A DNA stretch of 64,000 bases, taken from assembly GCA_964246745.1 (NCBI GenBank), contig CAXTRK010000003.1, forward strand, positions 124,001-188,000, written 5' to 3'. The notes beneath the pieces are model-generated. The model made no database searches. It had not been told where the DNA came from and was given only the letters and a program-made list of their open reading frames with translations. Both the position numbers and the translations under genes were made by a program. The stretch's first letter is position 1. The number at the start of each line of letters is the position of its first letter. Positions 42,719-50,660 of this stretch are shown one piece after another. This DNA is from Lichenicoccus sp964246745. Lineage in GTDB: Bacteria > Pseudomonadota > Alphaproteobacteria > Acetobacterales > Acetobacteraceae.

Positions 42719-42756
42719 TCATGCGCCCCGCTTAGCGCCCCCTGCTTAGCGCATGA
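42719..42756. repeat. inverted repeat with internal direct repeat after cspA
   Basis: Arms TCATGCGC (42719-42726) and GCGCATGA (42749-42756) flank two copies of a GCGCCCC-GCTTA-like unit. It lies between the convergent cspA and small membrane gene, overlapping the end of the latter. A role in termination is possible; there is no T-run on the plus side. Confidence 0.45.
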
Positions 42757-42919
42757 TAAAAATCCAGGCGAGCGTCGAGAACGGCACCAGCGCCGCGAGC
42801 AGCCGACCGGTGGCATCGGCCGCGCGCGACAGAACCAGGCGCGCTTTTGCTTCAGGATTGCGCGGTTCACGACTGATCGCGTGATCGGCGAGTTCGCGAA
42901 AACTCATGTGTTTGGTCAT
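42746..42919 (-). CDS. small single-span membrane protein, unknown
   Basis: The 57-residue protein starts MTKHMSFRELADHAISREPR (first 20 residues) with a very good AGGAGAGG site, followed by a basic helix and a hydrophobic C-terminal segment (LLAALVPFSTLAWIFIMR) that likely anchors it in the membrane tail-first. I do not recognise the family. The better start is this ATG rather than the upstream one at 42982. It converges on cspA and is divergent from the sugar importer genes. Confidence 0.6.
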   Translation of the reverse strand: MTKHMSFRELADHAISREPRNPEAKARLVLSRAADATGRLLAALVPFSTLAWIFIMR

Positions 42920-43210
42920 TGTGCCTCTCCTGCTTGAGCGGACCAATGTGGCCCATCTCTCCATTTGCAGGGCATGTGCCAACGTCTTCGTTTGGCGTAA
43001 GTGTCTGAACGCTCAAGAACTTTCCCGCCGCGACGGTTGCACTGGGCTGCCCGCTTGGTGGATTCGGCCGAACCATGGCGCGGGCGGCCAATGCGTCTGC
43101 CGCAGTCGCTGGCGCCCGTGCAAACCCAAGCGCGCAGATGCTCTTGCCGGCTTCGAACAACTGACCGATGTTTCGAGCCGACCGGCAGCAAAGTCCGGAC
43201 CGGAGGAAAC
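42920..43210. other. 291-bp divergent intergenic region, no gene supported
   Basis: Between the small membrane gene and the sugar-binding protein gene I see no convincing ORF. The 102-codon frame starting at 42906 overlaps the ribosome-binding site of the binding-protein gene and has no family features. An imperfect inverted repeat GCCAACG ... CGTTTGGC (42978-42996) could be a LacI-type operator for the importer, but this is a weak guess. Confidence 0.35.
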
Positions 43211-44317
43211 ATGACCAACGCATTCGACCGCCGCGCATTGCTGCGGACAGGCGGCGCAAGCCTGTTGGGAGCAGGCCTCGCCGGAAGCGGAGTGATCACG
43301 CGCCCGGCCGTTGCCGCGGGCGCACCCTATACAATTGCGCTGTCGAACTCCTTTATCGGCAACAAATGGCGCCTTGAGATGGAGAACGTCTTCAAGGCGG
43401 CGCTGCTGATGGAGCCCTACAAATCCCAGGTGAAGGGAAGCTGGTTCAACTCCGGCAACAATGTCTCCGCGCAATCGCAACAAATCTCCAACCTGATTGC
43501 GGAGCGGGTCGACGCCATCATCCTTGATGCGGCCTCGCCGACCGGACTGAACGGCATTCTGCGCCAGGCGACATCGCGCGGCATCCTGGTGATCGCGTTC
43601 GACAGCGGCGTCACCGCGCCCTCGGTGCTCTCCGTCAACATCTCGCAGTTTGATCTCGGCAAGACGCTTGCCGAATGGCTGGTCAAGGAACTGAATGGAA
43701 AAGGCAACGTCATCATGGTGACCGGCGTGGCCGGAACCCAGGTCGACGAGGACCGCAACAAGGGCGCCGACAGCGTCTGGTCGCGGCATCCGGACATCAA
43801 GGTCGTGAACCGCTACACCGGCATGTGGGACAGTTCCACCGCCGAGCGCAACACCGCCGCGGTGCTGCCGTCATTGCCCAAGATCGACGGCATCTGGTGC
43901 CAGGGCGGCACCGATGGCGTGCTCAAGGCTTTCGTCTCAGCCGGGCGCACGCCGCTGCCGCCCACCGCCGGCGAATGCGAGAACGGGTTTCGCAAGTTCA
44001 TGATCGGCGTCGGCGGACACAAGGTCTCAGGGATATCGATCGGCTCGCCGCCCTTCCTGTCGGTGATCGCGCTGGAGCTTGCGCGGCGTATTCTCGCCGG
44101 CACGCATCCGCGTCAGAGCATCAATCTGCCGCTTGCCATCGTCACCAGCCAGACAGTCAAGGTTGGCCAGACGGTGTTTCCCGATCAGTCCGACAGTTTC
44201 TTCGACGACTTCACCGACAGCGGCCCGCAGGCGCTGGTGAAGCTCTGCGTCGATGCGGCCCTCAGCGGCGCCGCCTGTCCGGGAGGTCCGCTGCGGGTGA
44301 ACCTGCCGCAAGCCTGA
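43211..44317 (+). CDS. sugar ABC transporter substrate-binding protein
   Basis: The 368-residue periplasmic binding protein (Peripla_BP_4/RbsB-like) has a twin-arginine-type leader (DRRALLRTGGASLLGAG, ~6-22) and cleavage near AVAAGA. The first lobe contains SNSFIGNKWRLEMENVF and ISNLIAERVDAIILDAASP, the hinge IAFDSGVTAP, and the second lobe GIWCQGGTDGVLKAFV. It delivers a sugar to the adjacent permeases. The start follows GGAGGAAAC. It is the first gene of a complete four-gene importer; the sugar cannot be told from sequence. Tat export of a binding protein is less common. Confidence 0.9.
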   Translation: MTNAFDRRALLRTGGASLLGAGLAGSGVITRPAVAAGAPYTIALSNSFIGNKWRLEMENVFKAALLMEPYKSQVKGSWFNSGNNVSAQSQQISNLIAERVDAIILDAASPTGLNGILRQATSRGILVIAFDSGVTAPSVLSVNISQFDLGKTLAEWLVKELNGKGNVIMVTGVAGTQVDEDRNKGADSVWSRHPDIKVVNRYTGMWDSSTAERNTAAVLPSLPKIDGIWCQGGTDGVLKAFVSAGRTPLPPTAGECENGFRKFMIGVGGHKVSGISIGSPPFLSVIALELARRILAGTHPRQSINLPLAIVTSQTVKVGQTVFPDQSDSFFDDFTDSGPQALVKLCVDAALSGAACPGGPLRVNLPQA

Positions 44318-44327
44318 GCTTGCGATA

Positions 44328-45833
44328 ATGGCGGGCGACGCGCCGGCGATCGAAGGGGTTGGTTTGAGCCGCGCCTATGGCGGTGTCCGCGCGCTCAATG
44401 ATGCCTCGCTCGCCGCCCGCGCCGGCGAAGTGCACGCCCTCGTCGGCGAGAACGGCGCCGGCAAATCCACGCTGATCAAGATCCTGGGCGGGCGCACGCG
44501 TCCCGACTCCGGCAGCGTGCGGATCAATGGCGCCGAGGTGGCGCTGACCGGTCCGGAGCACGCGCACCGGCTTGGCGCCTGGACCGTGTTCCAGGAGTTG
44601 ACCCTGCTGGGGTCGCTCAGCGTCGCCGAGAACCTGCTGCTGTCGCGAGAGCCGCGGTCGCGGCGCACGGGCCTGATCGATCGCGGCGCGATGGCGCGGC
44701 GGGCCGAGTCCATGCTGAGCGGCTTCGGCATCGCCCATATCGACCCGCTCGCCGCCGTCGAGGACATTTCGCTCTCGGAACGCCAGGTGGTTGAGATCGT
44801 CCGCGCCATCTCGCACCAGCCCGCCATCCTGTTTCTCGACGAGCCCACCTCATCCCTGGTCGAACGGGAGGTCGCCTGGCTGTTCGAGCAGGTCCGTCGT
44901 CTGCGCGATCGTGGGACCTGCGTGGTCTTCACCTCGCACCGCTGGCGCGAGGTGACCGCGATCGCCGACCGCATCACCGTGTTCCGCGGCGGCCGCAATG
45001 TCGGCACCTTCGACGAGATCGAAGAGGACCATGCGGTCTCGCTGATGACCGGGCGCAGGGTCGAGACGCTGTATCCGGCGCTTCCTGCCCTGCCGAGCGA
45101 CTCTCCCGTCATCCTCGACGTCAGCGGCCTGTCGGCGCCCCGGTTGCGCGCAACCTCGTTGGCCGTGCGGCGCGGCGAGGTGCTCGGCATCGGCGGTCTC
45201 GCCGCCCACGGCCACCGGGAGCTGTTCTTCGCGCTGTTCGGCGCCCACCCGTCGCGTGGCGGCACGGTCCGCCTCGATGGCCGCCCGGTCCGTATCCGCT
45301 CGCCGCGCGATGCCATGCGACACGGCATTGCCCTCGTCCCCGAGGACCGCAAGACCGAGGGCCTGCTGCTGCGCATGAGCGTGCGTGAGAACATGACGCT
45401 GTCGATCCTGCGCCGGCTGTCGCGCGCGGGCTTGCTGCCGCGCGACGCGGAACGGCGCGAGGCGTCGGCGCTCGGCGCCCAGCTCCAGGTCAAATCCGAC
45501 GGCCTCGATGCGCCGGTGGGTTCGCTTTCCGGCGGCAACCAGCAGAAGGTGCTGCTCGGCCGCTGGCTGCTGGCGGGACCGGAGGTGCTGCTGCTGTATG
45601 ACGTGACCAGAGGCGTCGATGTCGCCACCAAGGCGGAAATCTACGGCCTGATCCATCGCCTCGCGTCGGCGGGCAAGTCCATCCTGCTCTATTCCAGCGA
45701 CGCCGAGGAACTCGCCCATCTCGCGCACCGCGTGCTGGTGATGCGCGAGGGCCGGATCGCCGCGGAACTCACGGCGCCCGCTATCACCGCCGAAGCCATC
45801 GTCTCCGCCGCCCTGCGCGATGCCGCCGCCTAG
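44328..45833 (+). CDS. sugar ABC transporter ATP-binding protein (double-domain, RbsA/MglA type)
   Basis: The 501-residue protein holds two fused ATPase domains. Domain 1 has Walker A GENGAGKSTLIKILGG (~38-53), signature LSERQVVEIVRAI and Walker B ILFLDEPTSSL. Domain 2 has a degenerate Walker A region (GIGGLAAHGHRELFFALFG) and signature SGGNQQKVLLGRWLL followed by VLLLYDVTRGVDV. This asymmetry is usual for carbohydrate uptake transporter 2 ATPases. It energises the two downstream permeases. A short direct repeat at its end carries both its stop and the permease starts. Confidence 0.94.
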   Translation: MAGDAPAIEGVGLSRAYGGVRALNDASLAARAGEVHALVGENGAGKSTLIKILGGRTRPDSGSVRINGAEVALTGPEHAHRLGAWTVFQELTLLGSLSVAENLLLSREPRSRRTGLIDRGAMARRAESMLSGFGIAHIDPLAAVEDISLSERQVVEIVRAISHQPAILFLDEPTSSLVEREVAWLFEQVRRLRDRGTCVVFTSHRWREVTAIADRITVFRGGRNVGTFDEIEEDHAVSLMTGRRVETLYPALPALPSDSPVILDVSGLSAPRLRATSLAVRRGEVLGIGGLAAHGHRELFFALFGAHPSRGGTVRLDGRPVRIRSPRDAMRHGIALVPEDRKTEGLLLRMSVRENMTLSILRRLSRAGLLPRDAERREASALGAQLQVKSDGLDAPVGSLSGGNQQKVLLGRWLLAGPEVLLLYDVTRGVDVATKAEIYGLIHRLASAGKSILLYSSDAEELAHLAHRVLVMREGRIAAELTAPAITAEAIVSAALRDAAA

Positions 45834-45852
45834 CACAATGCCGCCGCCTAGC
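45820..45852. repeat. 15-base direct repeat at the ATPase/permease junction
   Basis: ATGCCGCCGCCTAGC occurs at 45820-45834 and again at 45838-45852, spaced by ACA, an 18-bp period. The first copy contains the ATPase stop and a permease ATG; the second gives a second in-frame permease ATG. It looks like a recent slippage duplication. Confidence 0.9.
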
Positions 45853-46836
45853 CGCAGACGGCCGCCGTGGCGGCATTGGCTCGCCCGGGAGGCGGGTCTG
45901 GCGCTCGCCGCGATCATCCTGGCCGCGTCGCTGCTGCTCTATGTGGTCATCTACGGCATCGCGCAGCGTCGCCTGCCGGGCAGCTTCGAGCTGACCTCGA
46001 CGGTGAACTCGACCATGCCGCTGGTGCTGGCCGGCATCGCCCAGACCCTGGTGGTGCTGACCCGAGGCATCGATCTCTCCGTGGGCGGCGTCATCGATCT
46101 CACCAACGCGGTCGCCGCGATCACGCTCGGCAAGCCGCTCGGCGTCGGCGCCGTGGCCAGCATGGCGCTCTGGTCGCTGTTCGTGCTCGGCATCGGCGCG
46201 CTGTGCGGGCTGCTCAACGGCCTGCTGGTCGCGGTCGGGCGATTGCAGCCGATCCTGGTGACGCTGGCCACCCTCTCCATCATCCAGGGGCTGGCGATTC
46301 GGGTGCTGCCGCGGCCTGGCGGCCAGGTGCCGCCGCTCTACACCGACATGCTCGCCAACTTCAATGGGCCGGTTTCGCTGCTCTATGTGGTGCTGATCGG
46401 CGCCGCCTGGTGGGCATTCCGGCGCACCCGGCTCGGCGTGGGCATCTACGCCATCGGCAACGACGAGGCCGCCGCTCAAGCCAACGGAGTTGCGGCGCGG
46501 CGCGCCAGGATCCTCGCCTACGTTCTGGGCGGCACCTGCTCGGCGGCCGCCGGCCTGTTCCTGGCCGCCACCGCCACCGCCGGCGACGCCACCACCGGCA
46601 ACACCTACACGCTGACCTCGATCGTCGCCGCGGTGCTCGGCGGCGTCTCGCTGTTCGGCGGACGCGGCAGCGGCATCGGCGCCATCATCGGCGCGTTCAT
46701 CTCCGCGATGATCGTCAACATCCTGTTCTTTGCGCATATCAATCCGCTCTATCAGAGCTTCTACGAGGGGCTGTTCCTGATCCTGGCGGTGGTGCTCGTC
46801 GCCGCCTTCGGGCGTCTGTTGCGCAGGATCGCCTGA
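45820..46836 (+). CDS. sugar ABC transporter permease 1 (RbsC-like)
   Basis: The 338-residue BPD_transp_2 permease has about nine helices and the hallmark RGIDLSVGGVIDLTNAVAA (~78-96), YAIGNDEAAAQANGVAARR coupling loop and LGGVSLFGGRGSGIGAIIGA. Two in-frame ATGs (45820, 45838) lie in a duplicated 15-base string; either could start it, both overlapping or touching the ATPase stop. It pairs with the next permease to form a heterodimeric channel for a monosaccharide-type substrate. Confidence 0.93.
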   Translation: MPPPSTMPPPSRRRPPWRHWLAREAGLALAAIILAASLLLYVVIYGIAQRRLPGSFELTSTVNSTMPLVLAGIAQTLVVLTRGIDLSVGGVIDLTNAVAAITLGKPLGVGAVASMALWSLFVLGIGALCGLLNGLLVAVGRLQPILVTLATLSIIQGLAIRVLPRPGGQVPPLYTDMLANFNGPVSLLYVVLIGAAWWAFRRTRLGVGIYAIGNDEAAAQANGVAARRARILAYVLGGTCSAAAGLFLAATATAGDATTGNTYTLTSIVAAVLGGVSLFGGRGSGIGAIIGAFISAMIVNILFFAHINPLYQSFYEGLFLILAVVLVAAFGRLLRRIA

Positions 46837-47792
46837 TGGGCGTCCGTCTCTCTGCCGAGCGCCGCCGCATCCTCTATGCGTTTGCCGCCGCGATTGCCTT
46901 GTTCGCCATCGGCGAGATCATCCGTCCCGGCTTCGGTTCGTTCTCCGGTATCAAGGCGGTGCTGGTACAGGCCTGCTTCGTCGGCCTGGTCGCCGCCGGC
47001 CAGACCTTCGTCGTCCTGATCGGCGGCATCGACCTGTCGGTGCCCTGGGTGCTGAATGCGGCCGCGATCCTGATGGTGGTGAGTTCCCTCGGCCAGGACA
47101 GCCGAGCGCTTCCCGCCTGCCTGCTGACCTTGGTCATGGGAGCCGGAGTCGGCGCCTTGAACGGCATCGGCGTCGCCATCCTCGGTCTGCCGCCGGTGGT
47201 GATGACGCTGGCGATGAACGGCATCCTGGAGGGCCTGGCACTCGGCCTCTCCGGGGGGCTCACCTGCCAGGCCTGCGCCTCCTATGCGCCGCCGGTCATC
47301 CAGGCCGCGGTGCATCACGAAATCCTGCACATTCCGGCGATCCTGTTCGTCTGGGGTGCGGTCATCGCGGCGATCTCGATGCTGCTGAGCCTCACTGTGT
47401 TCGGCCGCCGCACCTACGCCGTCGGCAACAACGCGCTGGCGAGCTTTCTGGCCGGCGTCAACGTCACCGCGACCACCATCCTGCTTTATGCGCTCAGCGG
47501 GCTGTTCGCGGCTCTGGCCGGCATCGCCCTGGTCGGCTTCGGCGGCCAGGCGGCGCTCGGCATGGGCGATCCGTTCCTGTTCCAGTCGATTGCCGCCGTG
47601 GTGATCGGCGGCGTCTATATCCTGGGCGGCCGCGGCCACTATATCGGCACCGTCGCCGGCTCGATCAGCCTGGTGGCGCTGGTCTCCGTGCTGATGGCGA
47701 TGAACATGCCGGAATACGGCCGCAACATCATCTACGGCGTCATCATCCTGGCGCTGCTGCTGCTTTACGGCCGCGAAGCCGGCGACGCCTGA
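46836..47792 (+). CDS. sugar ABC transporter permease 2 (RbsC-like)
   Basis: The 318-residue second BPD_transp_2 permease has GGIDLSVPWVLNAAAILM (~61-78), TYAVGNNALASFLAGVN and IGGVYILGGRGHYIGTVAGS. It starts in TGATG with one-base overlap of permease 1. Together with the ATPase and binding protein this makes a complete CUT2-type importer. Its last 28 bases overlap the end of the convergent helicase gene. An out-of-phase frame running through both permeases is a shadow. Confidence 0.93.
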   Translation: MGVRLSAERRRILYAFAAAIALFAIGEIIRPGFGSFSGIKAVLVQACFVGLVAAGQTFVVLIGGIDLSVPWVLNAAAILMVVSSLGQDSRALPACLLTLVMGAGVGALNGIGVAILGLPPVVMTLAMNGILEGLALGLSGGLTCQACASYAPPVIQAAVHHEILHIPAILFVWGAVIAAISMLLSLTVFGRRTYAVGNNALASFLAGVNVTATTILLYALSGLFAALAGIALVGFGGQAALGMGDPFLFQSIAAVVIGGVYILGGRGHYIGTVAGSISLVALVSVLMAMNMPEYGRNIIYGVIILALLLLYGREAGDA

Positions 47793-50605
47793 GCGGACAG
47801 GAACGCCCGCGTCCGCGCCGCCGCTTCGGCGAGGCCGACACGCTGCACCGTGACACCTTCCGGCAGGCCGGACATCACCCGGCTCGGCGCGCGCCGGTCG
47901 AGCAGCACGAACACGCCGACATCCGTGGCCGTCCGGATCAGCCGCCCGAAGGCCTGACGCAGCCGCAGCCGCGCGATGCGGTCGTCGTAGAGCATCGGCG
48001 CGCCGCCAGAGAGATGGATGCGCCGTTCGCGGTGCAGGATATCAGGGCGCGCCCAGGGCACGCGCTCGAACACCACCAGCCGCAACGCGCGTCCCGGCAC
48101 GTCGACGCCGTCGCGCATGGCGTCGGTGCCGAGCAGGCAGGAGTCGATCTCGGTGCGGAACACATCGACCAGGGTGGCATTGTCCATCGCGTCGACATGT
48201 TGCGCGAACAGCGCAATGCCGGCCGCCTCCAGGGGTGCGGCGATCCGCGTGTGCACCATCCGCAAACGGCTGATCGCGGTGAACAGGCCCAGCCCGCCGC
48301 CGCCGGCGGCTTCAAACAACGCGCGGTACGCGCCGGCCGTCTGTTCGGGGTCGGAGACGGCGACATCGGTGAGCACGAAACTCCGTGTCTGCCTGGCGTA
48401 GTCGAACGGGCTTCTGAGCGCCGCGCGCAAGGCGGGCGAGGGCAGGTGGGAGGCGCCCACACGCGCCTCGGCCGCCTCCCAGGCGGCATCGGCGTCGGTG
48501 CCGCTCTCGTCGCGCAGCGTCGCCGAGGTGATCAGGATGCCGTGCGCGGGCGCGGCAAGCGCGGAGGCAAACGGAATCGTCGGATCGAGCCAGTGACGAT
48601 GCAGCCCGACATCGCGGTCACGCCCGGCCTGACCAAGACGCTCCAGACGCAGGAACATGACGTGCTGGGGCGTGCCGCCCGCCGCCTCGGTCTGCGGGAG
48701 CGCCCGCAGCATCAGCATCCATGCCTCCAGGCGCGCGATCGCACGCCGGCGTATGGTGCGGCACGCGGCCTCGATGCGCCCGCGTGAGGCGGAGTCGAGG
48801 CTGTCCGCTTCCTCCTCCAGACGCGCCTCGAGACGCGCGACAAGCAGTGCCAGCGGCTCGGCGATGCGCGCGAGCGCCCGCTCAAGGATCGCCGCCGCCG
48901 CCATCGTCTCGTCGCTCAGCGGGTGCAGGTCGCATTCGAGTGCCGCGCCGGCGGCCGCATCCTCGCGGCTGGTTCGCGCCAGCACCTGACGGCGCAGCAG
49001 CCGCAGCAGCGACTCGCTCGGGTTGGCGGGCGCCTCCGGCGTGAGTTCCGCCTGGTCGAGCCGCGCCGCCCAGCGTGTCGCCCAGCCCGGGGCGGGCAAG
49101 GCGCGCGCGGCCGAAAGTGCCGCCTCCATCGGGGTCTCCAGCTCCGCCTGTCCCACCACCAGATCGTCCAGCCTGCGACGCAGTCCCCGCGCACGCGACC
49201 TGCCGCCCTCCGCGCCAAGCAGCCAGCGGCGCAGTTCCGCCGCCTCGACGCCGGAGAACTCCGCGCTGAACGCGCTGTCAGCCGCGTCCTGCAGGTGATG
49301 GCCCTCGTCGAACACGTAGCGTGTCGGCACCTGGTCCTCGTCGGCGCCGCCGCCCGAGGCGGTGTGATAGGCCGCCTGGGTCAGCACCAGCGCATGGTTC
49401 GCCACCACCAGATCGGCTTCCCGCGCGCGGCGGATGCCGTGCTCGATATAGCAGCGCGTGTAGTGGGCGCAGGCGCCATGGATGCACTCGCCGCGTCTGT
49501 CGGCGAGCCCGAGCACCGAGGCGTGGCCGAAGATTTCCGCGAACCAGCCCGGCAGATCGCCGCCCAGCAGATCGCCGTCCGAGGTTGCCGCCGCCCAGCG
49601 CGCCAGCAAGGCGAGCGGGATCGCCGCGGCGCCGGGCCGGCCGCCGACGGCGCTCACCGCCTCCTCCAGATTGAGCAGACAGAGATAGTTCTCCCGTCCC
49701 TTGCGCAGCACCACACGGCGTCGTCGTTGGCTTGGATCAGGATGCAGGCGCCGCAGCTCGGACTCGATCTGGCGTTGCAGGTGCCGCGTGTAGGTGCTGA
49801 TCCAGACGGCGCCGCCGTTCGCCTCCGCCCACAGGCTGGCGGGCGCCACATAACCCAGCGTCTTGCCGGTGCCGGTGCCGGCTTCGGCCAGCACCACATG
49901 CGGCTCGCCGCGCTCGAGCCTTGCCTGGAACGCGCGCGCGGCCGCATCGGCGTAATCCGCCTGTCCGGGGCGCTGCTCCGCATCAGGGCCGAGCATCCGG
50001 TCCAGCCTTGCCCGCGCCTCACGAGGTGCCACCTCCTGGTTGCCGGGCGGCGGCCGCGGCGCGGTCTCTTCCCATTTCGGCAGACGCCGCCAGACACGCA
50101 TCGCCTGAGCCGGCTGCATCGCCTCGGGCGGCAGCGTACCGCCGATGCCGAGCGCCGCCCGCACCGAGGGCGCCCAGCTCCAGCCGGCGCGGCCGAGTGC
50201 CAAAGCCAGCGGCGCCATGTCCACGCCGGACGGCGTGTGCGCGAGTGCCGACGCACGCGACAGCAGCATTCCGGCCAGCTTCGGCAGCAGCCCAGCATCG
50301 GCCGGACCGATCTCGCCGTCGGTCAATCCCAAAGCCAGCGCCAGGCCGCGTGGCGTTGGCGCCGCCGTCCGCGCCGGCAGCACGAACGCAAACAGCTCCA
50401 GCAGGTCGAGCGTCGGCAGCGCGCCCAGTCCAAGCCTGCGCAGCGTCGCCGGTGCATGCACCAGCAGCGGCGGCGGCAGGCCGCGCAGCATCGAAGCGGC
50501 CTCGGCCGGCGCGAGCGCCAGCAGCTCGCCATCCGGCGTCAGCAGAGAAACAGTCCTGTGCCCCGCCACCAGCGCGCAGGGTTGCTCCGTCATGCTGTGC
50601 GGCAT
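47765..50605 (-). CDS. DinG/XPD-like ATP-dependent DNA helicase
   Basis: The 946-residue superfamily 2 helicase has a long N-terminal extension (~1-215, Ala/Pro-rich, no clear motif), Walker A LAEAGTGTGKTLGYVAPASL (~240-259), a cysteine-bearing insert (LCLLNL, ECIHGACAHYTRCYIEHG) that can hold a [4Fe-4S] cluster, Walker B FDEGHHLQDAAD, and a C-terminal helicase lobe with TSATLRD and AFGRLIRTATDVGVFVLLDRR. DinG-type helicases resolve R-loops and forked DNA. The start is the ATG at 50605 or 50593. It is divergent from lysS and overlaps the convergent permease by 28 bp. Confidence 0.9.
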   Translation of the reverse strand: MPHSMTEQPCALVAGHRTVSLLTPDGELLALAPAEAASMLRGLPPPLLVHAPATLRRLGLGALPTLDLLELFAFVLPARTAAPTPRGLALALGLTDGEIGPADAGLLPKLAGMLLSRASALAHTPSGVDMAPLALALGRAGWSWAPSVRAALGIGGTLPPEAMQPAQAMRVWRRLPKWEETAPRPPPGNQEVAPREARARLDRMLGPDAEQRPGQADYADAAARAFQARLERGEPHVVLAEAGTGTGKTLGYVAPASLWAEANGGAVWISTYTRHLQRQIESELRRLHPDPSQRRRRVVLRKGRENYLCLLNLEEAVSAVGGRPGAAAIPLALLARWAAATSDGDLLGGDLPGWFAEIFGHASVLGLADRRGECIHGACAHYTRCYIEHGIRRAREADLVVANHALVLTQAAYHTASGGGADEDQVPTRYVFDEGHHLQDAADSAFSAEFSGVEAAELRRWLLGAEGGRSRARGLRRRLDDLVVGQAELETPMEAALSAARALPAPGWATRWAARLDQAELTPEAPANPSESLLRLLRRQVLARTSREDAAAGAALECDLHPLSDETMAAAAILERALARIAEPLALLVARLEARLEEEADSLDSASRGRIEAACRTIRRRAIARLEAWMLMLRALPQTEAAGGTPQHVMFLRLERLGQAGRDRDVGLHRHWLDPTIPFASALAAPAHGILITSATLRDESGTDADAAWEAAEARVGASHLPSPALRAALRSPFDYARQTRSFVLTDVAVSDPEQTAGAYRALFEAAGGGGLGLFTAISRLRMVHTRIAAPLEAAGIALFAQHVDAMDNATLVDVFRTEIDSCLLGTDAMRDGVDVPGRALRLVVFERVPWARPDILHRERRIHLSGGAPMLYDDRIARLRLRQAFGRLIRTATDVGVFVLLDRRAPSRVMSGLPEGVTVQRVGLAEAAARTRAFLSAQASPASRP

Positions 50606-50609
50606 CGAT

Positions 50610-50652
50610 CCCCTATAGGGTCATTGACCCCGCCTTGTCGCGTTCATAGCCT
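50610..50652 (+). promoter_or_regulatory. candidate lysS promoter with nested palindromes
   Basis: The palindrome CCCTATAGGG (50611-50620) overlaps a second inverted repeat GGGTCA-T-TGACCC (50618-50630) that contains a TTGACC (-35-like, 50624-50629). A weak TAGCCT (-10-like) lies 17 bases on at 50647-50652. Predicted transcription would begin within a few bases of the lysS ATG, so the mRNA may be leaderless. Confidence 0.4.
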
Positions 50653-50660
50653 GCGTCGCT

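Noticed and set aside
42906..43214. 102-codon frame upstream of the sugar-binding protein
   Set aside because: It overlaps that gene's ribosome-binding site, and composition and start context are poor.
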